Notes: a model not told the origin generated them from the sequence alone. Positions 45,003-54,887 are shown, numbered from the stretch's first letter. The stretch is 64,000 nt of DNA from Cellulomonas xylanilytica (GCF_007989805.1 NZ_BJUB01000009.1:124001-188000); one strand, 5' to 3'. Made by a program: numbers and translations.

Positions 45003-45557
45003 TCAGACCTGGCGCGCGGACCGGGCCTGGAAGTACGCGGAGGACGCCGGGCGCCACAGGAGCACCAGGATGGCGACGGCGAGCACGAGCGACAGCAGCT
45101 GCGACGCGATCGTGATCCCCGTGCCGCTCATGAGGCTGAAGACGGCGCTCAGCACGCCCAGCCCACCCAGGACCGTGGCGACGACCCGGGCCCAGGACTT
45201 GCCGGCACCGTTCGCGGCGGCCATCCAGAGCCACAGGCCCACGCCGATCACGCCGATCACGGTGGCGAACATCAGCGAGATCGTGACCGCGGACTCGACG
45301 CCGTCCGCGTCGAGCGAGGGGGTCATCGCCGCAACCTGCTCGCGCAGCTCGCTCCTCGTGGTCCACGCGACGATGATCCCGACGACGCTCAGCGCGGCGC
45401 CCACGTACATGAGCTGCACGGCCCGGGTGACGGACGACGGCCGCTCGACGGACGCAGCAGCGGCGACGGGCTCGGCGCGGTACTGCGGCGCGACGGGCAT
45501 CGACGACCCGGCGTCGCTGGTGTCGGGCTGGTGCGGGGTCGGGTCGCTGTGTGACAT
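45003..45557 (-). CDS. Four-helix membrane protein of unknown function
   Basis: 184 residues: a Pro/Ser-rich cytoplasmic N-terminus of about 44 residues, then four hydrophobic helices (about 48-66, 90-113, 123-143, 149-167). No motif that names a function. Similar small actinobacterial membrane proteins are common. It is divergent from the gene at 45674, so the 116-base gap should hold two promoters, neither of which I can assign. Confidence 0.6.
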   Translation of the reverse strand: MSHSDPTPHQPDTSDAGSSMPVAPQYRAEPVAAAASVERPSSVTRAVQLMYVGAALSVVGIIVAWTTRSELREQVAAMTPSLDADGVESAVTISLMFATVIGVIGVGLWLWMAAANGAGKSWARVVATVLGGLGVLSAVFSLMSGTGITIASQLLSLVLAVAILVLLWRPASSAYFQARSARQV

Positions 45558-45673
45558 ACGGATCTCCTGATGACGGGCTGGGAAGAATGCACCAGGACGC
45601 TATCGGGTCCGTCCGTCGCCGGTTCGGCCGTGTCACGGGACACAACGCGGGCGGAAGGTCCTACATTGCACAC

Positions 45674-46318
45674 ATGGCGGACATCTTGCTGGGCATCCTC
45701 GCGATCGTCGCCGGGGGCGTGATGCTCTTCGCGGGGCAGTTCGTGCTCCGGCTCGTCCTGCCCATCTGGGGCTTCTTCACCGGGTTCGCCGTGGGCGCGG
45801 GGGTGTTCGCCGAGCTGGCGAACGAGAGCTTCCTCGGCACCGCGCTCGGCTGGGTCTCCGGCCTGGTCGTCGGGCTGATCTTCGCGGTGCTCGCCTACCT
45901 CTACTACGCGGTGGCCGTGATCCTCGCCATGGCTGCGTTCGGCTACGCGATCGGCGCCGGCGTGGTGGTGGCCCTCGGGATCGACTGGACCTGGGTCGCG
46001 GTGCTCGTGGGCGTGGCCGTCGGTGCGGTGTTCGGGATCGTGGCGGTCGCCGGGAACATGCCGATGGTCGTGCTCGCGGTGGCGAGCTCCCTCGCCGGGG
46101 CGGTCAGCGTCGTCGCCGGCCTGATGCTGCTCCTGGGCACCCTCGACTCCGCCGACCTCACGGAGGGCAGCTTCAGCAGCGCGCTCGACGCGGGCTGGGG
46201 CTGGTGGGTGCTGCTCGTGGTGCTCGCCATCATCGGCTTCGTCGCACAGACCCGGCAGCGGGCCGAGGCGCGCCGCACCATCAACGAGGCCTGGTACGCG
46301 CAGAGCCGCACCGCCTGA
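45674..46318 (+). CDS. DUF4203/TMEM198-like membrane protein
   Basis: 214 residues and about seven hydrophobic segments rich in Gly and Ala, starting MADILLGILAIVAGGVMLFA and ending in a basic tail (RQRAEARRTI). The repeated G-F/G-A helix pattern resembles DUF4203/TMEM198-like proteins; function is unknown. The ATG is chosen because it opens the first helix; no strong ribosome-binding site is seen. Confidence 0.6.
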   Translation: MADILLGILAIVAGGVMLFAGQFVLRLVLPIWGFFTGFAVGAGVFAELANESFLGTALGWVSGLVVGLIFAVLAYLYYAVAVILAMAAFGYAIGAGVVVALGIDWTWVAVLVGVAVGAVFGIVAVAGNMPMVVLAVASSLAGAVSVVAGLMLLLGTLDSADLTEGSFSSALDAGWGWWVLLVVLAIIGFVAQTRQRAEARRTINEAWYAQSRTA

Positions 46319-46392
46319 TTCCCGTCCGGGGGTGTCGGCCCGGGCGTGGCCTGTGCCAGCCTGGGAGCACTCGACACGGACGGGGGCTGTCG

Positions 46393-48336
46393 ATGCGCAC
46401 CATGGACCCGGCGGTCCGGGAGGCCGGTCCCGTGCATGCCCCGCCACCGCGCCAGGCTCCGCGGCGTACCGCCGGGTCGAACCGCGCCATCGGACGACTC
46501 GTCCAGGTGACGCGTCCCGACGACCCGCTGGAGCGCGAGGCCGAGCGGACCGCGACCCGGGTCGCCGCCGTCCGGACGAGACCCGCGGCCACGGACGACC
46601 GGGAGGTCGCAGCCGGCGCGGACGTGGACGTGTCGGCCGCGGTGGTGTCGCTGCTGCAGGCCCCGGGGTCGGGGGAGCCCGTCCGGGCCGACGTCGCGGC
46701 GGCCGTGGCTCCGCACCTGGCCGTCGATCCGTCCGAGACGCGGGTCCATCGGGACGCGCGGGCCGCATCGGCTGCGCGCGAGCTCGGTGCCCGCGCCTTC
46801 ACCGTCGGGTCCGACGTCTTCCTCGGTGCGGGCGAGTCGCCCGGGGACCTGCACCTGATGGCGCACGAGATCACGCACGTCGCCCAGCAGACGGCCCCGC
46901 CCGCCGCGCTCGCGGCGTCGCCGGAGCTGCACGGCGGTGCCGGCAACCGTGCCGTCGAACGACTGCTGGGCGGCACCGCGGCGAGGCTGGTGCTGCGCTC
47001 CGGGGGGCTCACCGCCGCCGACGAGGCGACGCTGCGCCAGCTCGAGACCCGCCTGGCCGGCGTCGCGGCCGCCTCCGGTGCGCGCGGCACGTCGATCCTG
47101 ACGGCGTCCGACGACTGCATCCGAGATCTCCAGGCCGCCAAGGACCACCTGCTGCTGGTGGCCGCGAACTACCGGACGGCCCACGACGCGTTCACGGGGG
47201 TCCTGCATGACGCCGACGCGGAGTACGAGTTCGACCAGAGCGTGAGCGACGCGGTCCAGGGCATCCTCGTCGCCGCCCTGCTGACGGTGCTGCTGCCCGA
47301 GGCTCTCGTGACCGCCGGCGCGATGGCGGTCGCCCGAGGCCTCGTGGCCTCCACGTCGGCCGGGCTGACCCGCGCGGGCATCGTCCTGGCGTCGGCGCGC
47401 GCGGCGACGCCCGCCCTCCTCGGCCAGGCCGTCAACGCGGCGGGCGGCGAGGTCGCGGAGATGGCGACGGGTGCGGCGATCGGTGCGGTCGGGACGGCCG
47501 AGGGGCGGCCGTCCGAGTCCGCGGGTCTGGCCGGACCGAGCACGACCGACAAGTTCGCCACCGTGCTCGGCGCGCTCGGGACGATGATCGACGCCGTGCC
47601 CGCGTGGGGCGCGGCCGGCAGCTCCCAGCACGAGGTCGGCCAAGCGGCCAGCCAGCTGTCGGCGACCGCGGCGCAGCTGCGCGCCGGTGACACGCTGCCG
47701 GTCACGGTCGCCGACGTGGAGCGCCGGACCGAGGTGCTCCAGCTCGTCGACACCCTGGGCGTGGCCGCCATGCCGTCCATCGAGGCGACGAGGAACCGGG
47801 TGGCCTCGCTGAAGAACCAGGCGCTCGCGGTGCGGCTCGACGACCCGGCCGTGATCGAGGACCAGCTCTGGACGCGCTGGATGGCGTCGCTCATCGGGTC
47901 CTCCGCCGACGAGATGCTCGACAACGACGTGATCTCCGACTACCTCGAGAAGAAGGGGATGGTCGACTTCGGGGACTACACCTTCGACTCGGAGCAGTCG
48001 GAGGCGGTCACCGCCGCCCAGCGACGCTGGCTGAGGTCCGTGGGCATAGACCCGGGAGCGAGCTCGTCGATCACGTTGAGCAAGTTCAAGGCGCACACCC
48101 GGCTGGAGCAGCTGCGCGGGAGCATCGTCGGCCGGAGCGGGACCCTGCGCGACACGCGTCACGTCCTCATCGACGGGGAGGTCTACGACTACCCGCAGAA
48201 CGCCGGGGCGCTCCCCGAGGGCACGGCGATGGTCGCGCTGCACGTCATCATCAAGCCGCACCTGCAGGGCGACGTGAACATCGACCGGTGGACCAACGAC
48301 TGCTTCGACGTCTACTGCAACCCGGCGACCCCGTAG
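46393..48336 (+). CDS. eCIS-associated DUF4157-domain protein (putative injection-system cargo)
   Basis: 647 residues. N-terminal region: a DPLEREAERTATRV segment (about residues 43-56), the TRVHRDARAASAARELGARA block, then VGSDVFLGAGE and LMAHEITHVAQQ with a metalloprotease-like HEITH (His158, Glu159, His162). These are the hallmarks of DUF4157 proteins, which in other bacteria are cargo or effectors of extracellular contractile injection systems. The middle has a hydrophobic stretch (about 285-345) and the C-terminal 250 residues resemble nothing I know and may be the toxic domain. No injection-system genes occur in the window. A strong hairpin follows the stop. Confidence 0.8.
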   Translation: MRTMDPAVREAGPVHAPPPRQAPRRTAGSNRAIGRLVQVTRPDDPLEREAERTATRVAAVRTRPAATDDREVAAGADVDVSAAVVSLLQAPGSGEPVRADVAAAVAPHLAVDPSETRVHRDARAASAARELGARAFTVGSDVFLGAGESPGDLHLMAHEITHVAQQTAPPAALAASPELHGGAGNRAVERLLGGTAARLVLRSGGLTAADEATLRQLETRLAGVAAASGARGTSILTASDDCIRDLQAAKDHLLLVAANYRTAHDAFTGVLHDADAEYEFDQSVSDAVQGILVAALLTVLLPEALVTAGAMAVARGLVASTSAGLTRAGIVLASARAATPALLGQAVNAAGGEVAEMATGAAIGAVGTAEGRPSESAGLAGPSTTDKFATVLGALGTMIDAVPAWGAAGSSQHEVGQAASQLSATAAQLRAGDTLPVTVADVERRTEVLQLVDTLGVAAMPSIEATRNRVASLKNQALAVRLDDPAVIEDQLWTRWMASLIGSSADEMLDNDVISDYLEKKGMVDFGDYTFDSEQSEAVTAAQRRWLRSVGIDPGASSSITLSKFKAHTRLEQLRGSIVGRSGTLRDTRHVLIDGEVYDYPQNAGALPEGTAMVALHVIIKPHLQGDVNIDRWTNDCFDVYCNPATP

Positions 48337-48365
48337 ACGGCCCGGACCCGAGGATCCGGGCCGTC
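48336..48365. terminator. Hairpin after the DUF4157 gene
   Basis: An 11-bp stem GACGGCCCGGA (48336-48346) pairs with TCCGGGCCGTC (48355-48365) around an 8-base loop, overlapping the stop codon. It sits between convergent genes and probably works for both. Confidence 0.65.
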
Positions 48366-48369
48366 GGGG

Positions 48370-49548
48370 TCAGTCGCCCTTCACGTTGACGATCTGGTGC
48401 AGGACGTGGCGGACCTCGACCAGGTCGGCGGCGTCGGCCATGACCTGATCGATGTCCTTGTAGGCCGCCGGGATCTCGTCGATGAACGCGTCCGTGTCGC
48501 GGTACTCGATGCCGGCCATGGCCTCGCGCAGCTGCTCGTGCGTGAACAGCCGACGGGCCGCCGAGCGCGAGTGGTTGCGTCCCGCGCCGTGCGGCGACGA
48601 GTTCAGCGACAGCGGGTCGCCCTTGCCGGTCACGACGTACGACGCGGTGCCCATCGACCCCGGGATCAGCCCGGCGTCACCGACGTCGGCCTTGATCGCG
48701 CCCTTGCGGGACACCCAGACCTGCTTGCCGAAGTGCGTCTCCTGCTCCGTGAAGTTGTGGTGGCAGTTGACGCGCTCGGCCTCGGCGACGGGCTCGCCCA
48801 TGTGCTCGGAGATGGCGTCGACGACGCGGTCCATCATCTCCTCGCGGTTGAGCAGGGCGTAGTCCTGGGCCCACCGCAGCTCGCGGATGTAGGTCCAGAA
48901 CTCGTCGGAGTCCTCCACCAGGTAGGCGAGGTCGCGGTCGGGCAGCTCGACGTGCGCCCGCCGGCAGATGTCCGCCGCGACCCTGATGTGGCGCTGCGCG
49001 ATCCGGTTGCCCACACCGCGGCTCCCGGAGTGCAGGAACAGCCACACCGCGCCCGTCTCGTCGACCGTGACCTCGATGAAGTGGTTCCCGGACCCGAGCG
49101 AGCCCAGCTGCAGCTGCCAGCGCGCGGCGTCGGCACCCGGGTCGAACCCCGCGGCCGTCGCCTCCGCCTCCAGCGTCTCGACGCGAGCGGCCGCCGTCGT
49201 CGTGAGGCGCCGGTTCACGCCGCCCGCCGACAGCGGCACCGCCTTCTCGATGGCCCGTCGCAGCGTCCCGAGCGAGCCCCGACCGCGCACCTGCTCGGCC
49301 GTCCACTGCGTCCGCACGGCGATCATGCCGCAGCCGATGTCGACACCGACGGCGGCGGGGATGATCGCGCCGAGCGTCGGGATGACGCTGCCGACGGTCG
49401 CGCCCTTGCCCAGGTGGGCGTCGGGCATGAGGGCCAGGTGCGGGTAGATGAAGGGCAGGGTGGACGTCGCGACTGCCTGGGCGCGCGTGTTCTCCTCGAG
49501 GATCGAGGCCCAGCTGATCAGCCGCGGGCTGAGGTGCTCGCGTGTCAT
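48370..49548 (-). CDS. rtcB: RtcB-family RNA-splicing ligase
   Basis: 392 residues. GTP- and Mn-dependent RNA ligase joining 2',3'-cyclic phosphate or 3'-phosphate to 5'-OH RNA ends. Motifs: VGVDIGCGMIAVRT, GSGNHFIEV, SGSRGVGNRIA, NCHHNF and the His that becomes guanylylated in SSPHGAGRNHSRSAA. The length is typical of the compact bacterial form. No tRNA-splicing or RtcA gene is adjacent. ATG at 49548 begins the family's conserved MTREHLSPRL-like opening. Convergent with the DUF4157 gene. Confidence 0.92.
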   Translation of the reverse strand: MTREHLSPRLISWASILEENTRAQAVATSTLPFIYPHLALMPDAHLGKGATVGSVIPTLGAIIPAAVGVDIGCGMIAVRTQWTAEQVRGRGSLGTLRRAIEKAVPLSAGGVNRRLTTTAAARVETLEAEATAAGFDPGADAARWQLQLGSLGSGNHFIEVTVDETGAVWLFLHSGSRGVGNRIAQRHIRVAADICRRAHVELPDRDLAYLVEDSDEFWTYIRELRWAQDYALLNREEMMDRVVDAISEHMGEPVAEAERVNCHHNFTEQETHFGKQVWVSRKGAIKADVGDAGLIPGSMGTASYVVTGKGDPLSLNSSPHGAGRNHSRSAARRLFTHEQLREAMAGIEYRDTDAFIDEIPAAYKDIDQVMADAADLVEVRHVLHQIVNVKGD

Positions 49549-49632
49549 GAGGCGGGAGCCTGGCACGGCCGGGCGTGCGACGTCGCCGTCATTCCCGGGA
49601 CACCGAACCTCCCGGGATGCCACGATCTGCCC

Positions 49633-50664
49633 GTGACCGACACGGCGGTGGTGCCCACGGACCTCGCCACGCCGGCCGACGGCCCACCGCTCGCCTCCTG
49701 GACCCGCCGCGTGATCGCGGCTCTCCTCGACGGGGCGATCCTGAGCGGGGCGACGTGGATCGTCCTGGGGACACGCTCGTCGGAGCCGTCGCTGACGCCG
49801 ACGTTCGACCTCGGCCCGACCCCCGACGACCCCGTCGCGTGGTCCACGAGCCCTTGGCTGGTCGGGCTCCTGCTCGCGATGCTCGCGGTGCAGGGCTGGA
49901 CCGGCGCGACCCCCGGGAAGCGCGTGGCGGGCGTCGCGGTCGTGCGGGCCTCCGACGGCCTGCCGATCGGGTTCCTGGCCTCGGCGGCGCGGGTGGTCGC
50001 GCACCTGCTCGATGCGATCCTCTTCATCGGCTATCTCCGCCCCCTCTGGAGCCCACGCAAGCAGACGTTCGCAGACTCCCTCGTCGGGACGCTGGCCGTC
50101 CAGACCCGCGAGCCCCCGGCGCACCCGTGGTTCGCCCGGTTCCGGCGCGAGCCGTCCGCCGTGGGCTCGACCGTGGTGAGCGTCGCCGCCCTCGGGCTCT
50201 GCGTGCTCGGTGTCGCCTTCTCGTCGACGCAGACCTCGGCCGGGTCCGAGCAGGAGACCGACGTCCCGTGCGTCGCGGGGGTCGAGTCGGTGACCGCGTC
50301 GGTCGACTCCACCCGGCACGTCCAGACCTTCCTCGATCGGCGGCTGTGGGTGACCCGGTCCAGCGTGGAGCCCGCGCAGACGGCGCTGAGCATCACGTGG
50401 ACCTGGGTCGACGCCGACCTGGGGGCGACCCGTCGCACCCACGAGATCGACCTCCTGGACGCCGACGGCGAGGTGGTCTCCGTCATCGAGCAGGAGCTGC
50501 CCTTCGACAGCCCCGCCGTGCTCGACCCGATGCGGATCACGCCGTTCGACCTGTCGGCCGGCGGCCGGGACTGGACGGTCGAGTCCCGGCTCGTCGCCGA
50601 CGGCGTCCTCGTCGCGTCGTGCACCGTGAGCCAGGGGGACTGGGACAGCGTCCACCTGGGCTGA
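49633..50664 (+). CDS. RDD-family membrane protein with extracytoplasmic domain
   Basis: 343 residues. The RDD-type region lies at residues 22-155, beginning WTRRVIAALLDGAILSGATW and containing GATPGKRVAGVAVVRASDG and AARVVAHLLDAILFIGYLRP. A further helix (about 175-195) and a C-terminal extracytoplasmic beta-rich domain of about 140 residues follow. RDD proteins are membrane proteins of uncertain function, some linked to osmotic or cation transport. GTG start. Convergent with the Lnt-like gene. Confidence 0.75.
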   Translation: MTDTAVVPTDLATPADGPPLASWTRRVIAALLDGAILSGATWIVLGTRSSEPSLTPTFDLGPTPDDPVAWSTSPWLVGLLLAMLAVQGWTGATPGKRVAGVAVVRASDGLPIGFLASAARVVAHLLDAILFIGYLRPLWSPRKQTFADSLVGTLAVQTREPPAHPWFARFRREPSAVGSTVVSVAALGLCVLGVAFSSTQTSAGSEQETDVPCVAGVESVTASVDSTRHVQTFLDRRLWVTRSSVEPAQTALSITWTWVDADLGATRRTHEIDLLDADGEVVSVIEQELPFDSPAVLDPMRITPFDLSAGGRDWTVESRLVADGVLVASCTVSQGDWDSVHLG

Positions 50665-50671
50665 CCTGACC

Positions 50672-52255
50672 TCATCGGTCCTGCGGACGGCGTCCGGGTC
50701 GGAACGCTGCACCGGTAAGGACCAGGAGCCCGGCCGCGGTGAGGTAGGCGAAACCGTCCCCGAGCGAGGCGTACCAGGTGTCGTACCCCTGCGTCGGCAC
50801 CGCCACCACCAGGGTCTGGTCGTCGGCCACGAAGTAGTCGCTCTTGTGCCCGAGCAGCCGGCCCTGCCCGTCCGTGGCCAGCGACACGCCCTGCCGGGTG
50901 GGCCGCACGAGTGCCACCCCGTTCTCGACGGCACGGAACGGCGCCTGCTGGCCGTGCCAGGCCGCGATGCTCTCCCAGTCGCTGGACGGCACGAGAAGGA
51001 TGTCCACGTCCGCCTGACCCGCCTGGCGCACGAGCGCCGGGAAGAAGTCGTCCTGGCAGATGATCGTGGCCAGCCGTCCGTAGGGCGTGTTGACGCTGGG
51101 GATCACGCCCGGACCCGCCGTGTGCCCGTCCCCGGGGACAGGCTTGGACTTCAGGTAGTCCCAGACGACGTCGCCCCGGGGGTCCAGCAGCACCGCGTGG
51201 TTCTCGTTGACCGCGCCGTCGCCGTCGGCACCGGGGTCGGCAGGCAGCTGCACCATCATCGAGACCTGCACGTACACGCCGTGCTCGCGGGCGAGCCGGC
51301 CGGCGCGGGCCACCACGTCCTCCTGCTCCTCCTGGAGCGTCCGTGCCGGCGCCTCGGACCACGCGATGATCTTCGCGCCCGCGACGGCCTCGCGTTCCGA
51401 CCTCTCGAAGAGGTCGTCGAGCACGGGGGCGAAGTACTCCTCGCTCACCGCGGCACGTCGTGACCGGTCACCGGAGCGGATGTCAGGGGCCGAGTACGCG
51501 AGGTCGACCAGCTCCCGGTCCGGTGCCAGCGCTGCCACCCGCACGGTCTCGCTCCTCGGTGACGCGAAGGCGAGCTGCGCACCGCCGAACAGCAGGGCGG
51601 CGGCGGTGACGGCCACGAGCAGGAAGACCGGGGCCTTGACTCCGCGCCCCGACCAGCCCCGCTCCCAGAGCTGGTTGACGACCGGGGCGAGCCAGCTGAC
51701 CAGGAACGTCAGACCCCAGATCCCGGTGATCGACACCACCTGCAGGAGCGGCAGCGACCCGTACTGCGAGTACGCCGCGCTCCCCGCGGTGCCGAACGGG
51801 TTGCCCAGCGTGCCGAGCAGCTCCGCGGTCGTCACCGCCGCCGGGAACACCAGCGTGCGGGGGATCCCGCCCAGCCGCGGCGCCACGAGCCGATCGACGG
51901 CGAACGGCACGGCGCCGCCGACCGCGAGGGTGAGGACGAACAGGTAGTAGCCGGCTCCGTCGACGACGGGGAAGAACCCGCTGCGCAGCCCCAGCAGCAA
52001 GGCGCACGAGATCGCGACGACCAGCACGGGCAGCCCCACGACGGGTCGTTGGCTGCGGCTGAACCGCAGCAGGAACACCGGGGCCAGCCACGCCGTCAAC
52101 GGGACGAGGGTCTGGAAGCTGGCGAAGGGCAGCATCGCGGTGCCGACGAGCAGCCACACCCACGACCACCGTCGGACGGCGCGGGACACGGGTGCGCGTC
52201 GGTCGGTGCGAGGTGCGGAGGGTGGCGCGACTGCGTCGGCGGTCTGGGTGGCCAT
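50672..52255 (-). CDS. Membrane nitrilase-family protein, apolipoprotein N-acyltransferase-like
   Basis: 527 residues. About eight transmembrane helices form the first half; the second half is a carbon-nitrogen hydrolase domain with Glu (IIAWSEAPA), Lys (WDYLKSKPVPGDG) and Cys (IICQDDFFPAL) in the order of the catalytic triad. This is the arrangement of Lnt, which adds the third acyl chain to lipoproteins, but many actinobacterial relatives act on other amides. A good ribosome-binding site, GAGGAGA, precedes the ATG at 52255. It is divergent from the LuxR regulator. Confidence 0.8.
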   Translation of the reverse strand: MATQTADAVAPPSAPRTDRRAPVSRAVRRWSWVWLLVGTAMLPFASFQTLVPLTAWLAPVFLLRFSRSQRPVVGLPVLVVAISCALLLGLRSGFFPVVDGAGYYLFVLTLAVGGAVPFAVDRLVAPRLGGIPRTLVFPAAVTTAELLGTLGNPFGTAGSAAYSQYGSLPLLQVVSITGIWGLTFLVSWLAPVVNQLWERGWSGRGVKAPVFLLVAVTAAALLFGGAQLAFASPRSETVRVAALAPDRELVDLAYSAPDIRSGDRSRRAAVSEEYFAPVLDDLFERSEREAVAGAKIIAWSEAPARTLQEEQEDVVARAGRLAREHGVYVQVSMMVQLPADPGADGDGAVNENHAVLLDPRGDVVWDYLKSKPVPGDGHTAGPGVIPSVNTPYGRLATIICQDDFFPALVRQAGQADVDILLVPSSDWESIAAWHGQQAPFRAVENGVALVRPTRQGVSLATDGQGRLLGHKSDYFVADDQTLVVAVPTQGYDTWYASLGDGFAYLTAAGLLVLTGAAFRPGRRPQDR

Positions 52256-52472
52256 GACGTCTCCTCGGTTTCCGGTGGAGGAGGTCGGGACTCCTCGCGT
52301 GGTTCGCACCCTCGCGGTGCCCCGGGCCGGTCCGCACCACCCTGCGCGCAGCACACCCCGGGTGGGGTGGAGGCGTCTCGAACCGTCGCCGGTGCCGTGC
52401 GGGACGATGGTCGCGTCGCAGCGCCGCAGCCCGGCCTGCTGGTCCGGCATCGTGCGTCCGACGGAGGCCTCC

Positions 52473-54755
52473 ATGAGTGATCAGCTGCACGGGTCCGCGC
52501 GGAGCCCTCTGCTGGCGGGCAAGCTCGTCCGGCCGGCTGCGCCCGCCGCTCTCCTGCAGCGGGTGCGGTTGCTGGAGCTGCTCGACGCGTCTGCCGACGT
52601 CCCGGTCACGGTGGTCGCGGCCGGGGCGGGATGGGGCAAGTCCACGTTGCTGAGCTCGTGGGCCTCGACCACGTCGACGGTGGCGAGCACCGCGTGGGTC
52701 AGCTTCGATCACGCCGACGACGAGCCGTCGCGCTTCTGGACGTACGTCGCGACTGCCCTGCGGCCGGTCGTCCCCGCGGCGTCCGAGAGGGCGTTGGCGG
52801 CGCTGGCCGTGCCGCAGGTGGATCCGTTGGACGCCGCCGTGCCGGAGCTGCTCAACGCCCTGGCGAGCCTCACCGACCGCCACGCGCTGGTCCTCGACGA
52901 CCTCCACGAGCTGGGCGCTCGCCAGATCCACGAGGGCCTCGAGCTGTTCCTGGACTACCTCCCCGCCGGTCTGCGTGTTCTCATCGCCAGCCGCGGCGAG
53001 CCCCCGTTGCCCGTGGCGCGCCTGCGGGCGCGCGGGCGTCTGGCGGAGCTGGGTCCCGACGACCTGCGGTTCACCCGGGATGAGGCCTCCACGCTGATCG
53101 CGGGCGTCACGCGGTCGGCACCGCCCACGGCGCTGAATGAGATCCTGGCCGCGACGCAGGGCTGGGCCGTGGGGCTCGTGCTCGAGGCCCTGTCGTTGCG
53201 CGACCGCCGAGGTCGCGACGGGGTGGCGATGCGATCCGGCGTGCACCACGCAGTGGACTACCTCCTGAGCGAGGTGCTCGCCGGCCAGAGCGAGGAACGA
53301 CGAGCGTTCCTCCTGCAGAGCGCCGCTCTGGCGAAGATGAGTGGGGCCCTGTGCGACTGGGTGCTGGAGCGTGACGGCTCCGCCGAGCTCCTGACGGACC
53401 TCGACAGGGCCGGGCTGTTCACGACCGTCATCGACGAGGACCGCGAGTGGTACCAGTACCACCCGCTCTTCCGGGCGGCGCTGCTGCAGCAGCTCTGCGA
53501 CCGCGGGCGCGCCGTGCAGCTGCAACGCCGGGCCGGCGACTGGTACGTGGCACAGGGTTTCGTCGAGGAGGCCGTCCGAGCGCTCCTCGAGTCCGGCGAC
53601 CGGGCCGGCGCCGCCCGTCTGCTGTCCTCGAGCGGCGCGGAGTTCCTCCGGGTCGGCGCCGTCGGCACGTACCTCCAGCTCGGTGAGCAGCTGGGTGAGG
53701 ACATGGCCGCCCGATCGCCCGCGCTGGCGTTGTCCCTGGCGTGGGCGGCGGGTTCCACGGGTCAGCTCCACCGCGTGCCCCGGTTCCTCGAGCTCGCCGC
53801 CGTCGGACCCGAGGGTGAGTCGTCCCCCGGCTTCGTCTCCCTGCGCGGTGCTGCGGCCGCGTTGCGGTCGGTGTACGGGGCGGGCGACCCCGACGCTGCG
53901 TTGGCCGACGCCCGTGCGGCGGTCGCGCTGGAGACCGACCGCACCCTGCCGGGCTGGGTCGTCGCCCGGGTGGCGCTCGGCGGTGCACTGCTCGCAGTGG
54001 GCGACACGGTCGCGGCGCTGGACCCGCTGGACGATGCCTGGCGTTCGCCGGTCACCGCGCTGCTCCCCGCGGTGTCGCGGCTGGAGGTCGCGGGTCTGCT
54101 GGCCTGGGCGTTGGCACAGCCCGCCGGGGACTGGCCCGGAAGCGACCTGGATCCTGGGCAGCAGGCCCGGCTCCGGAACCTCCTGACCTCGACCGGCGCG
54201 GAGGCGCAGGCGACGGAGCGCGCGCTCGGGGATGCCGCCGCACCGGGTGTCGGGCTCCTCCACGCGGCCGTCGGGCAGCTGCACCTGGAGAGCGGCCGAC
54301 CCGGGCCCGCCCTCCTGGAGCTCCGGCGCGCGGGTGACCTGGTCGCCGTGCACGCCCACCCGGCTCTCGCGTCGCTCGTGCTCGCCACGCTCGCCGTCGT
54401 CGAGGTGGAGCACGGAGACGAGCGGACGGCCCGCGGCGCCATCGAGCGGGCGCGGGCCGCTCTGGCCGACGGGCCTGCGGTGCCGGTCGCGTCGGCCCGC
54501 CTCGAGGTCGCCGAGGCCCGTGCCGGACGGAGCGCCGCCGACGGTGCCCGGCGCGTGCTCGGGGAGCAGCTGACCGACCGGGAGCTGTCGGTGCTCCGGG
54601 CTCTGCGCGGACCGCTCAGCCAGCGGGAGATCGGGCGCGAGCTGCACCTGTCCATCAACACCGTGAAGGGGTACACCAAGAGCCTCTACCGCAAGCTCGA
54701 CGTCGTCTCCCGGTCGGAGGCGGTCGCGGTCGGGCGGGAGCTGGGTCTCTGCTGA
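52473..54755 (+). CDS. MalT-type LuxR regulator (large ATP-binding, TPR)
   Basis: 760 residues. A STAND-type ATPase region begins with AAGAGWGKSTLLSSWAS (P-loop) and ALVLDDLHEL (Walker B-like), with winged-helix and helical TPR-like repeats after it, and ends in a LuxR helix-turn-helix: LTDRELSVLRALRGPLSQRE then IGRELHLSINTVKGYTKSLY. This is the layout of MalT-type inducer-triggered activators. The inducer and targets are unknown; the Lnt-like gene is divergent and the alpha/beta hydrolase follows. An alternative is an orphan control of neighbouring hydrolase genes. Confidence 0.9.
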   Translation: MSDQLHGSARSPLLAGKLVRPAAPAALLQRVRLLELLDASADVPVTVVAAGAGWGKSTLLSSWASTTSTVASTAWVSFDHADDEPSRFWTYVATALRPVVPAASERALAALAVPQVDPLDAAVPELLNALASLTDRHALVLDDLHELGARQIHEGLELFLDYLPAGLRVLIASRGEPPLPVARLRARGRLAELGPDDLRFTRDEASTLIAGVTRSAPPTALNEILAATQGWAVGLVLEALSLRDRRGRDGVAMRSGVHHAVDYLLSEVLAGQSEERRAFLLQSAALAKMSGALCDWVLERDGSAELLTDLDRAGLFTTVIDEDREWYQYHPLFRAALLQQLCDRGRAVQLQRRAGDWYVAQGFVEEAVRALLESGDRAGAARLLSSSGAEFLRVGAVGTYLQLGEQLGEDMAARSPALALSLAWAAGSTGQLHRVPRFLELAAVGPEGESSPGFVSLRGAAAALRSVYGAGDPDAALADARAAVALETDRTLPGWVVARVALGGALLAVGDTVAALDPLDDAWRSPVTALLPAVSRLEVAGLLAWALAQPAGDWPGSDLDPGQQARLRNLLTSTGAEAQATERALGDAAAPGVGLLHAAVGQLHLESGRPGPALLELRRAGDLVAVHAHPALASLVLATLAVVEVEHGDERTARGAIERARAALADGPAVPVASARLEVAEARAGRSAADGARRVLGEQLTDRELSVLRALRGPLSQREIGRELHLSINTVKGYTKSLYRKLDVVSRSEAVAVGRELGLC

Positions 54756-54763
54756 CCCGTGGC

Positions 54764-54798
54764 GGACCACCCCGGGGTGGGCGTCCCCGGGGTGGTCC
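54764..54798 (+). terminator. Hairpin after the LuxR gene
   Basis: A perfect 14-bp stem (54764-54777 with 54785-54798) and a 7-base loop, 8 bases after the LuxR stop. It separates that gene from the alpha/beta hydrolase. Confidence 0.75.
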
Positions 54799-54887
54799 GG
54801 CGTCACCCCGACGGCGTGGACGCTGCACGCGTCCGCACACCAACCAGGTCCCCGTTCCGTGGGACCGCGCCGTCCGGGGGAGCTCCC

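Noticed and set aside
46393-50664. A complete contractile injection system around the DUF4157 gene
   Set aside because: Neighbours are an RNA ligase, RDD protein and membrane proteins; no tube, sheath, baseplate or AAA ATPase gene is present.
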